Source of the DNA: an uncultured Chthonomonas sp.
GTDB taxonomy: Bacteria > Armatimonadota > Chthonomonadetes > Chthonomonadales > Chthonomonadaceae
Length of the DNA stretch: 64,000 bases
Reading direction: 5' to 3'
Assembly (NCBI GenBank): GCA_903859705.1
Contig: CAIONQ010000107.1
Coordinates: 1-64,000 of the forward strand
The notes under the pieces are model-generated. The model was given only the letters and a program-made list of their open reading frames with translations, did not search any database and had not been told where the DNA came from. Below are positions 36,012 through 45,130 of this stretch, in pieces (the first letter of the stretch is position 1; the number at the start of each line of letters is the position of its first letter). The position numbers and the translations under genes are program-made.

Positions 36012-36848
36012 TCAGAGCTTAATCTCACCTTCAAAAACCTCTGCCGCCGGTCCTGTCATCATGACTTTGTCGTCACCAAGCCATTCAATGCGCAGGTCGC
36101 CACCGGGCAAGTGAACTTCAACACTGCGCCCTGTTTTGTTGTTAAGTACGCAGGCAACCACGCATGCACACGCACCTGTGCCACATGCGAGAGTTTCACC
36201 GGCGCCGCGCTCCCAGGTTCGTACAACGATCTCTGATTGGCTAACAACTTTCACAAAGTGAACATTGGTGCGCCTTGGAAACGATTTGTGGGTTTCTATA
36301 GCGAAGCCATAGCGCTGCAGTGGGAGTGTTTCCAGGTTGTCTTCAAAGATGACAACATGTGGGTTTCCCATTGAGACACCAGTAATTTCAAACTTCCGGC
36401 CTTCTGCTTTCAGAGTTTCGGAAATTACAGGGCCATCGTCGCCAGTCATCTCCAGATCGCTCCGATTGAGCTGCGGAACGCCCATATCTACACGAACGGA
36501 TTCAACTTCGCTCTTTTTGATCGTAAGCTTAAGCGCCTTTACTCCGGCTCGGGTTTCTACTTTGAGGCCTGGCTCGGAGATCATTTGGCGATCATAAAGG
36601 TACTTTGCAAACACTCGGATGCCATTGCCACACATCTCGGCCTCGGATCCATCCGGGTTGAACATGCGCATTTTGTAATCCGCCTGCTTGGATGGCAGTA
36701 CGAGGATTATTCCATCGCCGCCAATACCAAACTTGCGGTCGCACAGCCTCCTACTAATAGCCGCATAATCCTCTTCGGAAATGGGTTCTGTGAGGCCGTT
36801 AATCACAACGAAATCGTTGCCGATACCGTGCATTTTTGTAAACTTCAC
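36012..36848 (-). CDS. dapF: diaminopimelate epimerase
   Basis: DapF interconverts LL- and meso-diaminopimelate for lysine and peptidoglycan synthesis. GTG 36848 is the start: AGGAG lies seven bases upstream and the product begins MKFTKMHGIGNDF, the family's usual N-terminus. The 278 residues include both catalytic cysteines, Cys73 (MCGNGIRVF) and Cys222 (ACGTGACACV). It lies 26 bp before the FGGY kinase and 85 bp after hfq. Confidence 0.97.
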   Translation of the reverse strand: MKFTKMHGIGNDFVVINGLTEPISEEDYAAISRRLCDRKFGIGGDGIILVLPSKQADYKMRMFNPDGSEAEMCGNGIRVFAKYLYDRQMISEPGLKVETRAGVKALKLTIKKSEVESVRVDMGVPQLNRSDLEMTGDDGPVISETLKAEGRKFEITGVSMGNPHVVIFEDNLETLPLQRYGFAIETHKSFPRRTNVHFVKVVSQSEIVVRTWERGAGETLACGTGACACVVACVLNNKTGRSVEVHLPGGDLRIEWLGDDKVMMTGPAAEVFEGEIKL

Positions 36849-36933
36849 TGCTATGCTCCTGGCAGTAGAAAGCGCGCCGCACATGTTAATGTACAGTGCG
36901 GCGCCAACTGCCATCTATCACACTTCAAACATT

Positions 36934-37260
36934 TTAGCTTTGTGCCGGGCCCGGGCGTGGTTCTCGGGGTTCTCGAGCTTCACGATCCGATCGATCTGGG
37001 CGATTTTCACCAGAGGCGTCTCGTTGGGAATCCTGATAGAAATTGGAAACTGGGCGCGAGGGAACGATGGAGGTAACTGCGTGTTTATATACCAGTTGTG
37101 TAGGCTTACCAAGCGAATCGAGAAGAATTGTAAAGGCATCGAACCCACGAACCATGCCTCGGAGTTGCACTCCTCCGATAAGATAGATGGTAACGCCGAT
37201 GTTCTCTTTTCGAACCTGGTTCAGAAAGATATCTTGCAGGTTAAGCTGCGGCTTATTCAT
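36934..37260 (-). CDS. hfq: RNA-binding protein Hfq
   Basis: A 108-residue Sm-like hexameric RNA chaperone. The Sm1 region is [20 protein letters not shown] and the Sm2 signature reads YKHAVTSI (Lys59-His60, as in canonical YKHAIST). The C-terminal tail (about 72-108) is unusual: Arg/Asp/Glu/Pro-rich, probably disordered. GGAG precedes ATG 37260. The order miaA-hfq is the classical bacterial arrangement. Hfq implies sRNA-based regulation in this organism. Confidence 0.97.
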   Translation of the reverse strand: MNKPQLNLQDIFLNQVRKENIGVTIYLIGGVQLRGMVRGFDAFTILLDSLGKPTQLVYKHAVTSIVPSRPVSNFYQDSQRDASGENRPDRSDREAREPREPRPGPAQS

Positions 37261-37335
37261 ACTGGTACTCCTATCCCGAAGAAATGAACGGGAAAATAAA
37301 AGAAAAGACGATGGCTGACAGCCAGCAAATATCAC

Positions 37336-38307
37336 CTAACGGTGATGAAATGCGTGCCATTCACGGGAAATGCGATTGGCAGCTGCGTCCAAAGAAATTG
37401 TGGATACATCGATCCAATGTGCTTCTGGCTCCGCACGAAACCAGGTAAGTTGCCGTTTTGCATACCGACGCGTGTTGAACTTTATCTCGCGTACTGCCTG
37501 TTCTGCTGTTATTGAATTGGCGAGATAACTGCAAACCTCCTTGTACCCCAGCGAGTTCATGGGTGCTAGCGTTTGTGCATAGCCGGCAGCCAGCAAATCA
37601 CGAACCTCATCGATCAGTCCTGCCATCATCATAGAATCTACCCGACGCTCGATGCGTTCGGAAAGCTCCAGACGATCTCTGTTCAATACGAACTGCAATC
37701 CTCTGAATTCGGCAGTTCTGCTTGTATTCTCTCTATCCAGCCTGTGATGTTCTGAAAGAGGAGTTCCTGTAACCAGGTAAACCTCCATGGCGCGTATGAC
37801 ACGCAATACATCATTTGGATGCAGCCTTGTGGCCGTAATTGGGTCTACTTGCTGGAGTCGATTGTATACTGCCTGCTTGCCTTCAGCTTCTGCCAGTATG
37901 CCTAGCTCAGCTCTTATCTCATCACTACGGCCGGTTTCAGCCAGAGCCGGGTTACGCAGCAAAGACCGGATGTAAAATCCTGTTCCACCGCATATCACCG
38001 GAACTTTGCCTCGTGCAGTAATATCTCGTATGGCTTTAGATGCCTGCTCACGCCACAACGAAACTGTGTAAGGATCGCTGGGTGACGCAACATCTAAAAG
38101 GTGAAAACTCGCACGGCTGCGTTCATCCTGGTTTGGTTTTGCAGTGCCAATATCCATGCCACGATACACCTGCATGGAGTCGGCATTTACGATCTCACCG
38201 TTCACCAGTTCGCTAACTTGAACAGCAACCTCAGTTTTGCCGCTTGCCGTTGGCCCGGATATTACTATAGTATCGGCAGGCATACTTTCCAGGCTCTCTT
38301 CAGGCAT
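37336..38307 (-). CDS. miaA: tRNA dimethylallyltransferase
   Basis: MiaA adds an isopentenyl group to A37 of tRNAs that read UNN codons. It has the P-loop GPTASGKT, the conserved region NADSMQVYRGMDIGTAKP, CGGTGFYIRSLL and NTRRYAKRQLTWFR near the end. ATG 38307 with GAGG nine bases upstream is favoured (323 residues); ATG 38283 is also possible. hfq follows. Confidence 0.96.
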   Translation of the reverse strand: MPEESLESMPADTIVISGPTASGKTEVAVQVSELVNGEIVNADSMQVYRGMDIGTAKPNQDERSRASFHLLDVASPSDPYTVSLWREQASKAIRDITARGKVPVICGGTGFYIRSLLRNPALAETGRSDEIRAELGILAEAEGKQAVYNRLQQVDPITATRLHPNDVLRVIRAMEVYLVTGTPLSEHHRLDRENTSRTAEFRGLQFVLNRDRLELSERIERRVDSMMMAGLIDEVRDLLAAGYAQTLAPMNSLGYKEVCSYLANSITAEQAVREIKFNTRRYAKRQLTWFRAEPEAHWIDVSTISLDAAANRISREWHAFHHR

Positions 38308-38340
38308 GCGCCGGAGCCTCATCCAGTGTATCTGCCCATT

Positions 38341-39084
38341 TCATTCCGTTGTTTCACCAGGCTTAAGGGCAATTATCTTCACATCTTCGAGATCGGCGAT
38401 GCGCTCGGCGAGCTCTTCTGGCGTGCCGCGGAGAATAGGGAATGTGCCGTAGTGAACTGGCACCACAAACTTCACACCCAGCAGCTTCACTGCATAGGCA
38501 GCCAGCCGTGGCCCCATTGTGTAGTGATCGCCTATAGGCAAAATGGCAAGATTGGGCCGGTATATCTCTTTAATAAGGGCCATATCCCCGAAGACACCGG
38601 TATCTCCTGAGGCATAAATTGTAAAGCCATTGTCGACTTCGATTACAAAGCCAACGGGTGGTCCAGCGTGAAAAAGTACACCCTCGGAGGATTCAAAACT
38701 GTTTGTGTGCAGCGCCATCGTCATTGAAAATGCGGCATCCACACCATCGACACGCACAGAACCGCCGATGTTCATTTCCACAATGTTAGCTTTTACACCC
38801 TGAGTGTTTAGCCAGTTATGCACTTCTGGAACGCAGATAGCATATGCAGAAGGATTTAAGGCGAGTAAAGCGGCTACATCTCCCACATGATCGTTATGGA
38901 GATGCGTAATGAGCACTACATCGACAATTCCAAACTTTTCTGGTGTTGAAAATGCCTCTGGAGTTGCGGGGTTTCCGGTAACCCACGGATCGATAACTAT
39001 CCGTTTGCCAGCAGGGGTTGTAATGATACTGGTGGCGTGCCCAGTAAAGGTTACACGCACATCACTATTTAGTGACAATGACAT
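38341..39084 (-). CDS. UPF0173-type metal-dependent hydrolase (metallo-beta-lactamase fold)
   Basis: A 247-residue MBL-fold protein with zinc ligands in THLHNDHVGD, ASGDTG, PIGDHYTMGP and PVHYGTFP, the pattern of the UPF0173/YtkL family. Its biological substrate is unknown. CAGGAG lies eight bases before ATG 39084. It is probably the first gene of the miaA-hfq-dapF directon and ends 33 bp before miaA. Confidence 0.92.
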   Translation of the reverse strand: MSLSLNSDVRVTFTGHATSIITTPAGKRIVIDPWVTGNPATPEAFSTPEKFGIVDVVLITHLHNDHVGDVAALLALNPSAYAICVPEVHNWLNTQGVKANIVEMNIGGSVRVDGVDAAFSMTMALHTNSFESSEGVLFHAGPPVGFVIEVDNGFTIYASGDTGVFGDMALIKEIYRPNLAILPIGDHYTMGPRLAAYAVKLLGVKFVVPVHYGTFPILRGTPEELAERIADLEDVKIIALKPGETTE

Positions 39085-39226
39085 CAACTTGGCTCCTGAA
39101 TAAATACGGCCCTGCTTCGGAAGAGAAGTGCAACATAGTTCACATAGATTCTACCATTCATGTGCTGAAGTAGGGAGAGGAATCACGCCCGCCAGGGTAA
39201 CAGAAAGGCTCATTGTTGCTATAATC

Positions 39227-39811
39227 ATGAACACGAATGAAAGGTTACTGGATAATTGTATGGTAGACCTTGGACGCATAAAATTACTTGCCATGGATGT
39301 AGACGGTGTGTTGACAGACGGGTGCATCTGCCTGGATAGCGTCGGTGAAACCCAGATGCGATTTCACGCTGCAGATGGCCTCGGAATCTGCGTGGCACAG
39401 CAGTGCGGAATTAGTGTGGCGTGGATAACTGGTAGAACCAGCCCTGCGTTGTTGAAGCGCGCAGAATCGCTGGGGATCAAACATCTTTACACTACAGTAA
39501 GAAACAAAAAAGCAGCCCTTCAGGAAATTGGGCAACACCTAAACATTGAAGCTGCGAATGTGGGATATATCGGTGATGATTGGAATGACATACCTGCCTT
39601 TGAAGTGGCCGGTATACGCATTGCTGTGGCGAATGCTCGGCCGCAGTTGCTGAAGATTGCGGATTATGTTACGGTAGCTGCCGGCGGCCACGGCGCAGTT
39701 CGTGAGATAATAGACGGTATTCTGATTCAATCAGGACGACTGGAGGAAGCATGCGCTGCCTATGTGCGTTCCCTCTGTGATCCTGCATTCAGCATGGAAT
39801 CATCCCAATGA
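39227..39811 (+). CDS. KdsC-like HAD phosphatase
   Basis: A 194-residue C0-type HAD hydrolase. Motif I is MDVDGVLTDG (nucleophile and acid Asp), motif II is ITGR, the Lys motif lies in VRNKKAALQEI, and motif IV is GYIGDDWNDIP. This capless tetrameric type includes 3-deoxy-D-manno-octulosonate-8-phosphate phosphatase, which would fit a diderm making LPS, but other sugar-phosphate substrates occur in the family and no Kdo genes are adjacent. ATG 39260 is an alternative start closer to the usual family length. Confidence 0.88.
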   Translation: MNTNERLLDNCMVDLGRIKLLAMDVDGVLTDGCICLDSVGETQMRFHAADGLGICVAQQCGISVAWITGRTSPALLKRAESLGIKHLYTTVRNKKAALQEIGQHLNIEAANVGYIGDDWNDIPAFEVAGIRIAVANARPQLLKIADYVTVAAGGHGAVREIIDGILIQSGRLEEACAAYVRSLCDPAFSMESSQ

Positions 39812-39856
39812 GCGCCCCAGATGCCTTGAATTTGCCCTGCCACACCCTTTAATCTA

Positions 39857-40663
39857 ATGACTTCTGTTTATACTATTCTCCACACAAACGACTTTCATAA
39901 CCGCCTTTTGCCAGAGCAGATTGCTCGGATTAAGGCGGAGAGGAGTGCGCTTGGTAGCGCTGGTTTGCTGCTGGATGCTGGCGATGCAATTGCGGCAGGC
40001 AATATAACGTTTAGGCCCGGGGGTGAACCGATATTGACCGCGATGAGTGACGCGGGGTATGACGCCATGACCGTAGGCAATCGTGAATTTCACTTTTCAC
40101 GCACCGGGTTTATGTGCAAGCTAAACTGTGCGAATTTCCCGGCACTCAGCGCCAACGTACACCTGAAATCTGACGAGATACCTGATTGGGACGCACTGGT
40201 TGAAAACGGCATAACTCGGGCTGCGGCACCAGATGCCGACTTGCCAGTGCAAGGTTACCAGTTGTTTGAGCTAGCTGGCGGATATCGTATTGCCGTGTTT
40301 GGCGTAACGGTGCCAATGATTACAGCAAGGATGCGGGTTGCACGTGTATCTGCATATATCTTCGAAGACCCTTCGAAAACTGCAATTGCGCTTAGTGCTG
40401 CGATTAGGAAGCACATAAAGCCAGATGTGATAATCTGCCTTTCTCACATTGGTGAGAGGCAGGATAGAGCGCTTGCCGAGAAGTGCGACACAATCGATGT
40501 AGTAATTGGTGGCCACTCGCATCATCTATTCGAAGAAGGGATGGAAGTTAACGGCACCCTCGTGCTTCAGGCTGCCAGCCATGCAAAGTATATTGGAAAC
40601 CTGATTATCGATCCAACCAAATCTGGATTGGCACGCTTTAAGGAGCAAGTGAAGCCGCTGTGA
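39857..40663 (+). CDS. 5'-nucleotidase/UshA-like metallophosphoesterase domain protein
   Basis: A 268-residue protein with only the N-terminal calcineurin-like phosphoesterase domain of the 5'-nucleotidase family and no C-terminal nucleotide-binding domain. Metal-site motifs HTNDFHN (Asp12, His14), DAGDA, CLSHIGE and GGHSHH are present. The usual GNHEFD reads GNREFH, so the catalytic His is replaced by Arg76. There is no signal peptide, so it is probably cytoplasmic. Its TGA stop overlaps the GTG start of the next gene. Confidence 0.85.
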   Translation: MTSVYTILHTNDFHNRLLPEQIARIKAERSALGSAGLLLDAGDAIAAGNITFRPGGEPILTAMSDAGYDAMTVGNREFHFSRTGFMCKLNCANFPALSANVHLKSDEIPDWDALVENGITRAAAPDADLPVQGYQLFELAGGYRIAVFGVTVPMITARMRVARVSAYIFEDPSKTAIALSAAIRKHIKPDVIICLSHIGERQDRALAEKCDTIDVVIGGHSHHLFEEGMEVNGTLVLQAASHAKYIGNLIIDPTKSGLARFKEQVKPL

Positions 40664-42768
40664 TTGCTGTTTTGATTGCCATATTACTAACCTGTTGCTG
40701 TGCCGCGTTTGGCCGAACTGTGGTTGACAAGTTTGCTAAAGGCGATGCTCTTCCAGCTGGAGAACGATTTGCTGCATCCATAGCCGTGGGCCTGGCAATT
40801 GCTGGATTTCTAATTCTTGCATTGGGGCTGGCTGGCGCACTAAGCAAAGCTCCTGTAGCAGGAGTATTTGTTTTGCTTGCAGCCGTTGGTTGGAAAGGCG
40901 CCGTTCAGAATATTGCAGACACGCGCTCGGGAATCGGATCGTTAAGAGCTGCTCTGGGACAAGACAAGAGCAAGGCAGATAAGTTGATTATCGTCTTGAG
41001 CCTGGCCGGCCTGGCAGTATTTGGGTTGAGTGCTGTAATCGCATGTTTTAAGCCTCCGGGTGGGTTCGAGTGGGATGCCATTTCGTACCATCTAGCCGAC
41101 CCGGCTCAGTTTATCCTGAAGCACCGAATTTTTAGCATGCCGGCTGAACACCATAGCAACTTCCCATTGCTAATAGAGATGCTGTTCACTGCCGGATTAC
41201 TTTTTCAGGGATATGCACTCGCAAATTTGATGCACCTTGTGTGTGCTGTGGCGTGTATAGCTGGAGTATTCAGTTTCGTTTCAAGTCGCTTTGGCCTGCG
41301 ATATGCAGCGCTTTCGGCGCTCCTGTTGGCATCCACACCGGTACTTTTCTGGGAGTCTACGGTTGGGTACGTTGAGATGGGGCTTAGTATGTTTACTACG
41401 CTATCCACTCTGGCACTTGTACGCGCAGTATGTCCGACCAATGAGGCGGAAAAGGCTGGAAAAAATGGCCTTTTGATGCTGAGTGGTTTGTTGATGGGGT
41501 TTGCCCTTGGTGTAAAGTACCTGGCCCTTGTTCCGGCAGCAATCCTGGTGGTTGCATGCCTGCTTACCAGCCGTTCTGTAAAATCCGCACTTGCAGTGGC
41601 TGCAATTGCCGCAGTAGTGGCGTTTCCCTGGTATGCAAAGAATGCTGTGCTGACGCACAATCCGGTGTATCCGTATTTCTTCAAGGTGTTCTCCGGGAGT
41701 AAATACTGGTCTGCCGATCGGGCTGCCGGGTATGAGGCTGAGCAACAGCGCTTTGGTCAAGAACACAGCTTAAAGAACCCTCCGGTGTTTATACGCAACC
41801 TAATGCAGGCTCCGTGGGATCTGGTTACAATTCCTCATATCTATTCAAATGGCGGCGAGTTCACGTTTCTTGCTACAATCGGCGGCCTTTACGCTGGCCT
41901 GAACGGCCTGTTAGTGTTACGAAAGCGAATGCGTAAAGACATAGCCATGCTGCTATGGGTTGCACTGGCGCAGGCAGGCGCCTGGTTTGTGGTTGCGCAG
42001 GTAGGCCGATATTTGCTGAACGTGTTGCCGCTGCTCGCTATTACTGGTGTGGCGGCACTGTGGGCGTTAGAACAACGGACAAAAAGCGACAAACAACCCG
42101 TTACGGCCTCAGGAGCAGTGCCGATACTGGCACAAGTGTTTATTATGCTTCAGGCCACTGGATCGTTAATGGTGCTATATGCTGCAGAGATACCGTTAAC
42201 GGCAACGAATATTCCGACGACCCTTGCAACGATTAAATCGGATGCTGACATTAAGGCGTACCTGACCAGGCATCTCGATAATTACGCAGTTATGCAATAT
42301 CTGAATGCGAACACAAAGCCAGACGAGGGTGTTGCTCTGTACGATGATACCCGTGGCTTCTATCTTAACCGGCCCTACATATGGGCCAATGAGGCTCATT
42401 CCAGCTATATACCATATGCCGAGTTTGCAGATGGGGCAGAACTCACCACGTGGATGAATGCACACGGCTACCGATACGCAGTAATCAACATGAACTATGC
42501 GCCACAGGCACAGCAAGGGCCAACTAAGGACCCAGACATACCAACCCCGGTGGGCAATGAAGTGCAGGCTTTTCAGAAGTGGGTGGCCACAGAACCATTG
42601 CTACCAGTAGGATATGCTGGCTACCGTTTCCGTGGGCTAATAGGGGATGCTATTCGGCGGGGATTGTGGACAGACATGGGCGAAGAAAAACACGGAGTAA
42701 TTTTATTGAGAATTGGCCCCGATCGCTCTTTAGGGATGTCTACAGGTAAAGGCAAGGGCAGAGGATGA
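40660..42768 (+). CDS. polytopic membrane glycosyltransferase-like protein (GT-C fold)
   Basis: A 702-residue protein with a dozen or so membrane segments and a soluble C-terminal domain (about 560-690). The first long periplasmic loop contains EWDAISYHLADP, an acidic motif like those of GT39/GT83 polyprenyl-phosphate-sugar transferases. These enzymes move a sugar from a lipid carrier to protein or glycan on the outer face of the membrane. The GTG start overlaps the previous stop, and the stop overlaps the next start (ATGA), so translation is coupled on both sides. Acceptor and sugar are unknown. Confidence 0.78.
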   Translation: MIAVLIAILLTCCCAAFGRTVVDKFAKGDALPAGERFAASIAVGLAIAGFLILALGLAGALSKAPVAGVFVLLAAVGWKGAVQNIADTRSGIGSLRAALGQDKSKADKLIIVLSLAGLAVFGLSAVIACFKPPGGFEWDAISYHLADPAQFILKHRIFSMPAEHHSNFPLLIEMLFTAGLLFQGYALANLMHLVCAVACIAGVFSFVSSRFGLRYAALSALLLASTPVLFWESTVGYVEMGLSMFTTLSTLALVRAVCPTNEAEKAGKNGLLMLSGLLMGFALGVKYLALVPAAILVVACLLTSRSVKSALAVAAIAAVVAFPWYAKNAVLTHNPVYPYFFKVFSGSKYWSADRAAGYEAEQQRFGQEHSLKNPPVFIRNLMQAPWDLVTIPHIYSNGGEFTFLATIGGLYAGLNGLLVLRKRMRKDIAMLLWVALAQAGAWFVVAQVGRYLLNVLPLLAITGVAALWALEQRTKSDKQPVTASGAVPILAQVFIMLQATGSLMVLYAAEIPLTATNIPTTLATIKSDADIKAYLTRHLDNYAVMQYLNANTKPDEGVALYDDTRGFYLNRPYIWANEAHSSYIPYAEFADGAELTTWMNAHGYRYAVINMNYAPQAQQGPTKDPDIPTPVGNEVQAFQKWVATEPLLPVGYAGYRFRGLIGDAIRRGLWTDMGEEKHGVILLRIGPDRSLGMSTGKGKGRG

Positions 42769-44177
42769 CCACTCAGGAAACGCAGTCAAACCAGGGTAAA
42801 GGCGTTGGTCCATCTCATGGAATGCGCTATGTACTGGTGCTAGTTGCCATATACCTGATCCTGGCAACTGTTCATGCATTTGTTACACCCATAGGCTTTA
42901 CGGGCTATCAGGATGCTCCCGACGAAGGGGCACACATATCTTATGTTAACTCCATGCATGCAGGCCTTATGCCAGATAAAACACACCCGCATGCAGGCAC
43001 CTCCAGCATTTTGCCAGATTACGAATGGCACCAGCCCCCGCTTTACTATAAAGCCGGTTCATTGTTCTCTGGACTGAGTGTGGATGGTTTCTCTGTACGG
43101 TTCCTGAGCATCCTTGCTGGAATACCATGCATCATCCTTATCTACCTTATTGCTCTGGAAATCCGCCCAGATAGTGAGCTTACCGCAGTTACTGCAGCCG
43201 GCATTGCGGCGCTTACTCCAGGGCATATCAGCATCCTATCCACGGTGAATAACGACGGTTTTCTGGAATTGTTTATGTGCCTGTGTGCCTACGCAATGGT
43301 GCGTATGATAACGAGAGGGCCGGACCGAAACACCGGTGTGCTGTTGGGAGTTTCTGCGGCACTGGCAGTTTTGAGCAAGGCCACCGGGCTAATATTATTG
43401 CCAGCCATATTCCTATCGCTATTGCTCGCAAAACGGTGTGGAAGAAATACCAGGCAGTTGGTTCAGAGCGGGGCGACCTGCTTCGTGCTGTTTGCCGTGA
43501 TTGCTGGCTGGTGGTTTGCGAGAAACTTTTCGTTATATCACGAGCTGATCCCATTGAGAGTGTTCCGAGAGTCTTTTTCAGGAACGGCAATGGCCGCGGA
43601 TGTTGTTAGTGGCAAGATCCACCTGGGAGTAAGTGATTGGGCAGGGTATTGGGCGCTAGTTGCCGGTTGGTGTTTCCGAAGCTTCTGGGCTGTGTATGGC
43701 ACTTCTGCGTCTGCCGCTTACGGAGTACCGTTGTTCTTGCCAGATACTATCTACATGCTGCTGGCCCTGCTATGCCTGGGTGCATCGGCTGGCATGGGAA
43801 AGCTACATTTTCAACGTCTTACGCTGTTCGATCAACCTCGCAGAGCCGCCCTGTACGTGCTGTTTACGGTGCTGGCACTCACTGTGGGAGCTTACGTGAA
43901 GTTTGCATCAGAGTATTTTCAAACGCAGGGCCGATACATCTACCCGGCTATGGCACCGGTAACCATTATTCTGGCAATGGGTTGGGTTGCTCTTTTTCCT
44001 GCAAGGTACCGCAAGATGGCCTCTGCCGGGTTTCTGGGCATTCTTGCGTTGGTAGCGCTGATATTTGCGCTTCAAACCTCAAACCGGGGTGGCTTGCATC
44101 CACCTGTACCACAGTCTGTACAGGCGACTGCGCAGGTAACGCTGGTTACAAGATCAGGAGTGTGTTTCCTTGGATGA
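42765..44177 (+). CDS. polytopic membrane glycosyltransferase-like protein (ArnT/PMT type)
   Basis: A 470-residue GT-C-type protein. After TM1 the first loop has YQDAPDEGAHISYV, the acidic-then-His arrangement typical of PMT/ArnT-like enzymes, then WHQPPLYY. About ten membrane segments follow. It overlaps the preceding GT-C gene by 4 bp and the following unknown gene by 8 bp. The pair probably glycosylates the same envelope polymer or protein. Confidence 0.8.
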   Translation: MTTQETQSNQGKGVGPSHGMRYVLVLVAIYLILATVHAFVTPIGFTGYQDAPDEGAHISYVNSMHAGLMPDKTHPHAGTSSILPDYEWHQPPLYYKAGSLFSGLSVDGFSVRFLSILAGIPCIILIYLIALEIRPDSELTAVTAAGIAALTPGHISILSTVNNDGFLELFMCLCAYAMVRMITRGPDRNTGVLLGVSAALAVLSKATGLILLPAIFLSLLLAKRCGRNTRQLVQSGATCFVLFAVIAGWWFARNFSLYHELIPLRVFRESFSGTAMAADVVSGKIHLGVSDWAGYWALVAGWCFRSFWAVYGTSASAAYGVPLFLPDTIYMLLALLCLGASAGMGKLHFQRLTLFDQPRRAALYVLFTVLALTVGAYVKFASEYFQTQGRYIYPAMAPVTIILAMGWVALFPARYRKMASAGFLGILALVALIFALQTSNRGGLHPPVPQSVQATAQVTLVTRSGVCFLG

Positions 44178-44994
44178 ACTCAACGACTACGATGGTGAAT
44201 ACGCTGATGGTAGGGATATATCGTTGCTGCTTGAACAGGCCTACGACTTGTTGGACGGCTTTCAACAGTGGTGCCGTAAAGTATGCAAACTTGATGAGCG
44301 CATAATTGCCCAGGACTGCAGCAACGTAGATGCGTTTCTGGACTATCTGGCGAATTACCATCAAAAGCGGTATTCAGAGACCAACGAATTTGAGGTTCGA
44401 TGGTTTCTGTTTAGCCATATTGTGAGAAAGAGCCCCGAAGATCCCGAGGCTGCTGAACGTGTGTTGAGCTCGCTGCGACGCTTCATATCTTATCTTGAGG
44501 ATACGCAGGGGTATGAGGTTGCGGATTGGTTTGTGGCATCGCTTGACGACACTACTTACTACCAGCGGCGTCGGGCACAGTTTATTGGGTTAAATTCATT
44601 AGATGAGCGTCAGTGGCAAACTGGCTTTGACAACTGGTGTGAAGAGCTCAATGTTGATCTGGATGCGCGCTGCTTGCTCCTGCCAGAGACCATCGGTGGA
44701 GGTTTGTTCTGGAGCAAAGAGATGGGCTGGCGCGAGGCAACGCTGCAGGTTGAGGCCAATCGGCAGTGGCAATCTGAACGCGAAGAGCTTCTTGCCGATG
44801 GATTTGGATTTGAACAGATACGTGAACACTTGCAGATTAGCTATCTGGAGTGGCTGGACACGCCTCAAGAGAAACTCGACAATCAATCGCCATTTGATGT
44901 CATTCAGACGGAACAATTGGAAGCACCCGAACAGGGTGAACAGAGCAGCGAAGGCACACCAGACAGTGTGGACGATACACTCTGGCCCATGTGA
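44170..44994 (+). CDS. unknown soluble protein in the glycosyltransferase operon
   Basis: TTG 44170 with AGGAG nine bases upstream gives a 274-residue acidic, Trp-rich protein without export signal. It is mainly helical; residues 25-180 hold many conserved-looking aromatics (FEVRWFLFSHIV, YEVADWFVASL, FDNWCEEL). The C-terminal third has a possible helix-turn-helix-like stretch (FEQIREHLQISYLEWLDTP) and an acidic tail ending in DDTLWPM. It overlaps the upstream glycosyltransferase by 8 bp, which suggests coupling. No family is recognised. Confidence 0.75.
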   Translation: MDELNDYDGEYADGRDISLLLEQAYDLLDGFQQWCRKVCKLDERIIAQDCSNVDAFLDYLANYHQKRYSETNEFEVRWFLFSHIVRKSPEDPEAAERVLSSLRRFISYLEDTQGYEVADWFVASLDDTTYYQRRRAQFIGLNSLDERQWQTGFDNWCEELNVDLDARCLLLPETIGGGLFWSKEMGWREATLQVEANRQWQSEREELLADGFGFEQIREHLQISYLEWLDTPQEKLDNQSPFDVIQTEQLEAPEQGEQSSEGTPDSVDDTLWPM

Positions 44995-45021
44995 TAAGTG
45001 GTAAAGCCGTATAACTTCAGA

Positions 45022-45051
45022 TTGACAATCTATAGGTGCGACGGCTATACT
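45022..45051 (+). promoter_or_regulatory. sigma-70-type promoter of guaA
   Basis: -35 TTGACA (45022-45027), an 18-bp spacer and -10 TATACT (45046-45051), about 75 bp before the guaA start. No purine riboswitch is seen in the leader. Confidence 0.8.
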
Positions 45052-45130
45052 CCGGCAGTAGCAAGCAACTAATTTAAGTGCGGACCGGCAAATATCGGCG
45101 GCCGCAAGGGCAATGGAACGGTACTAATTC

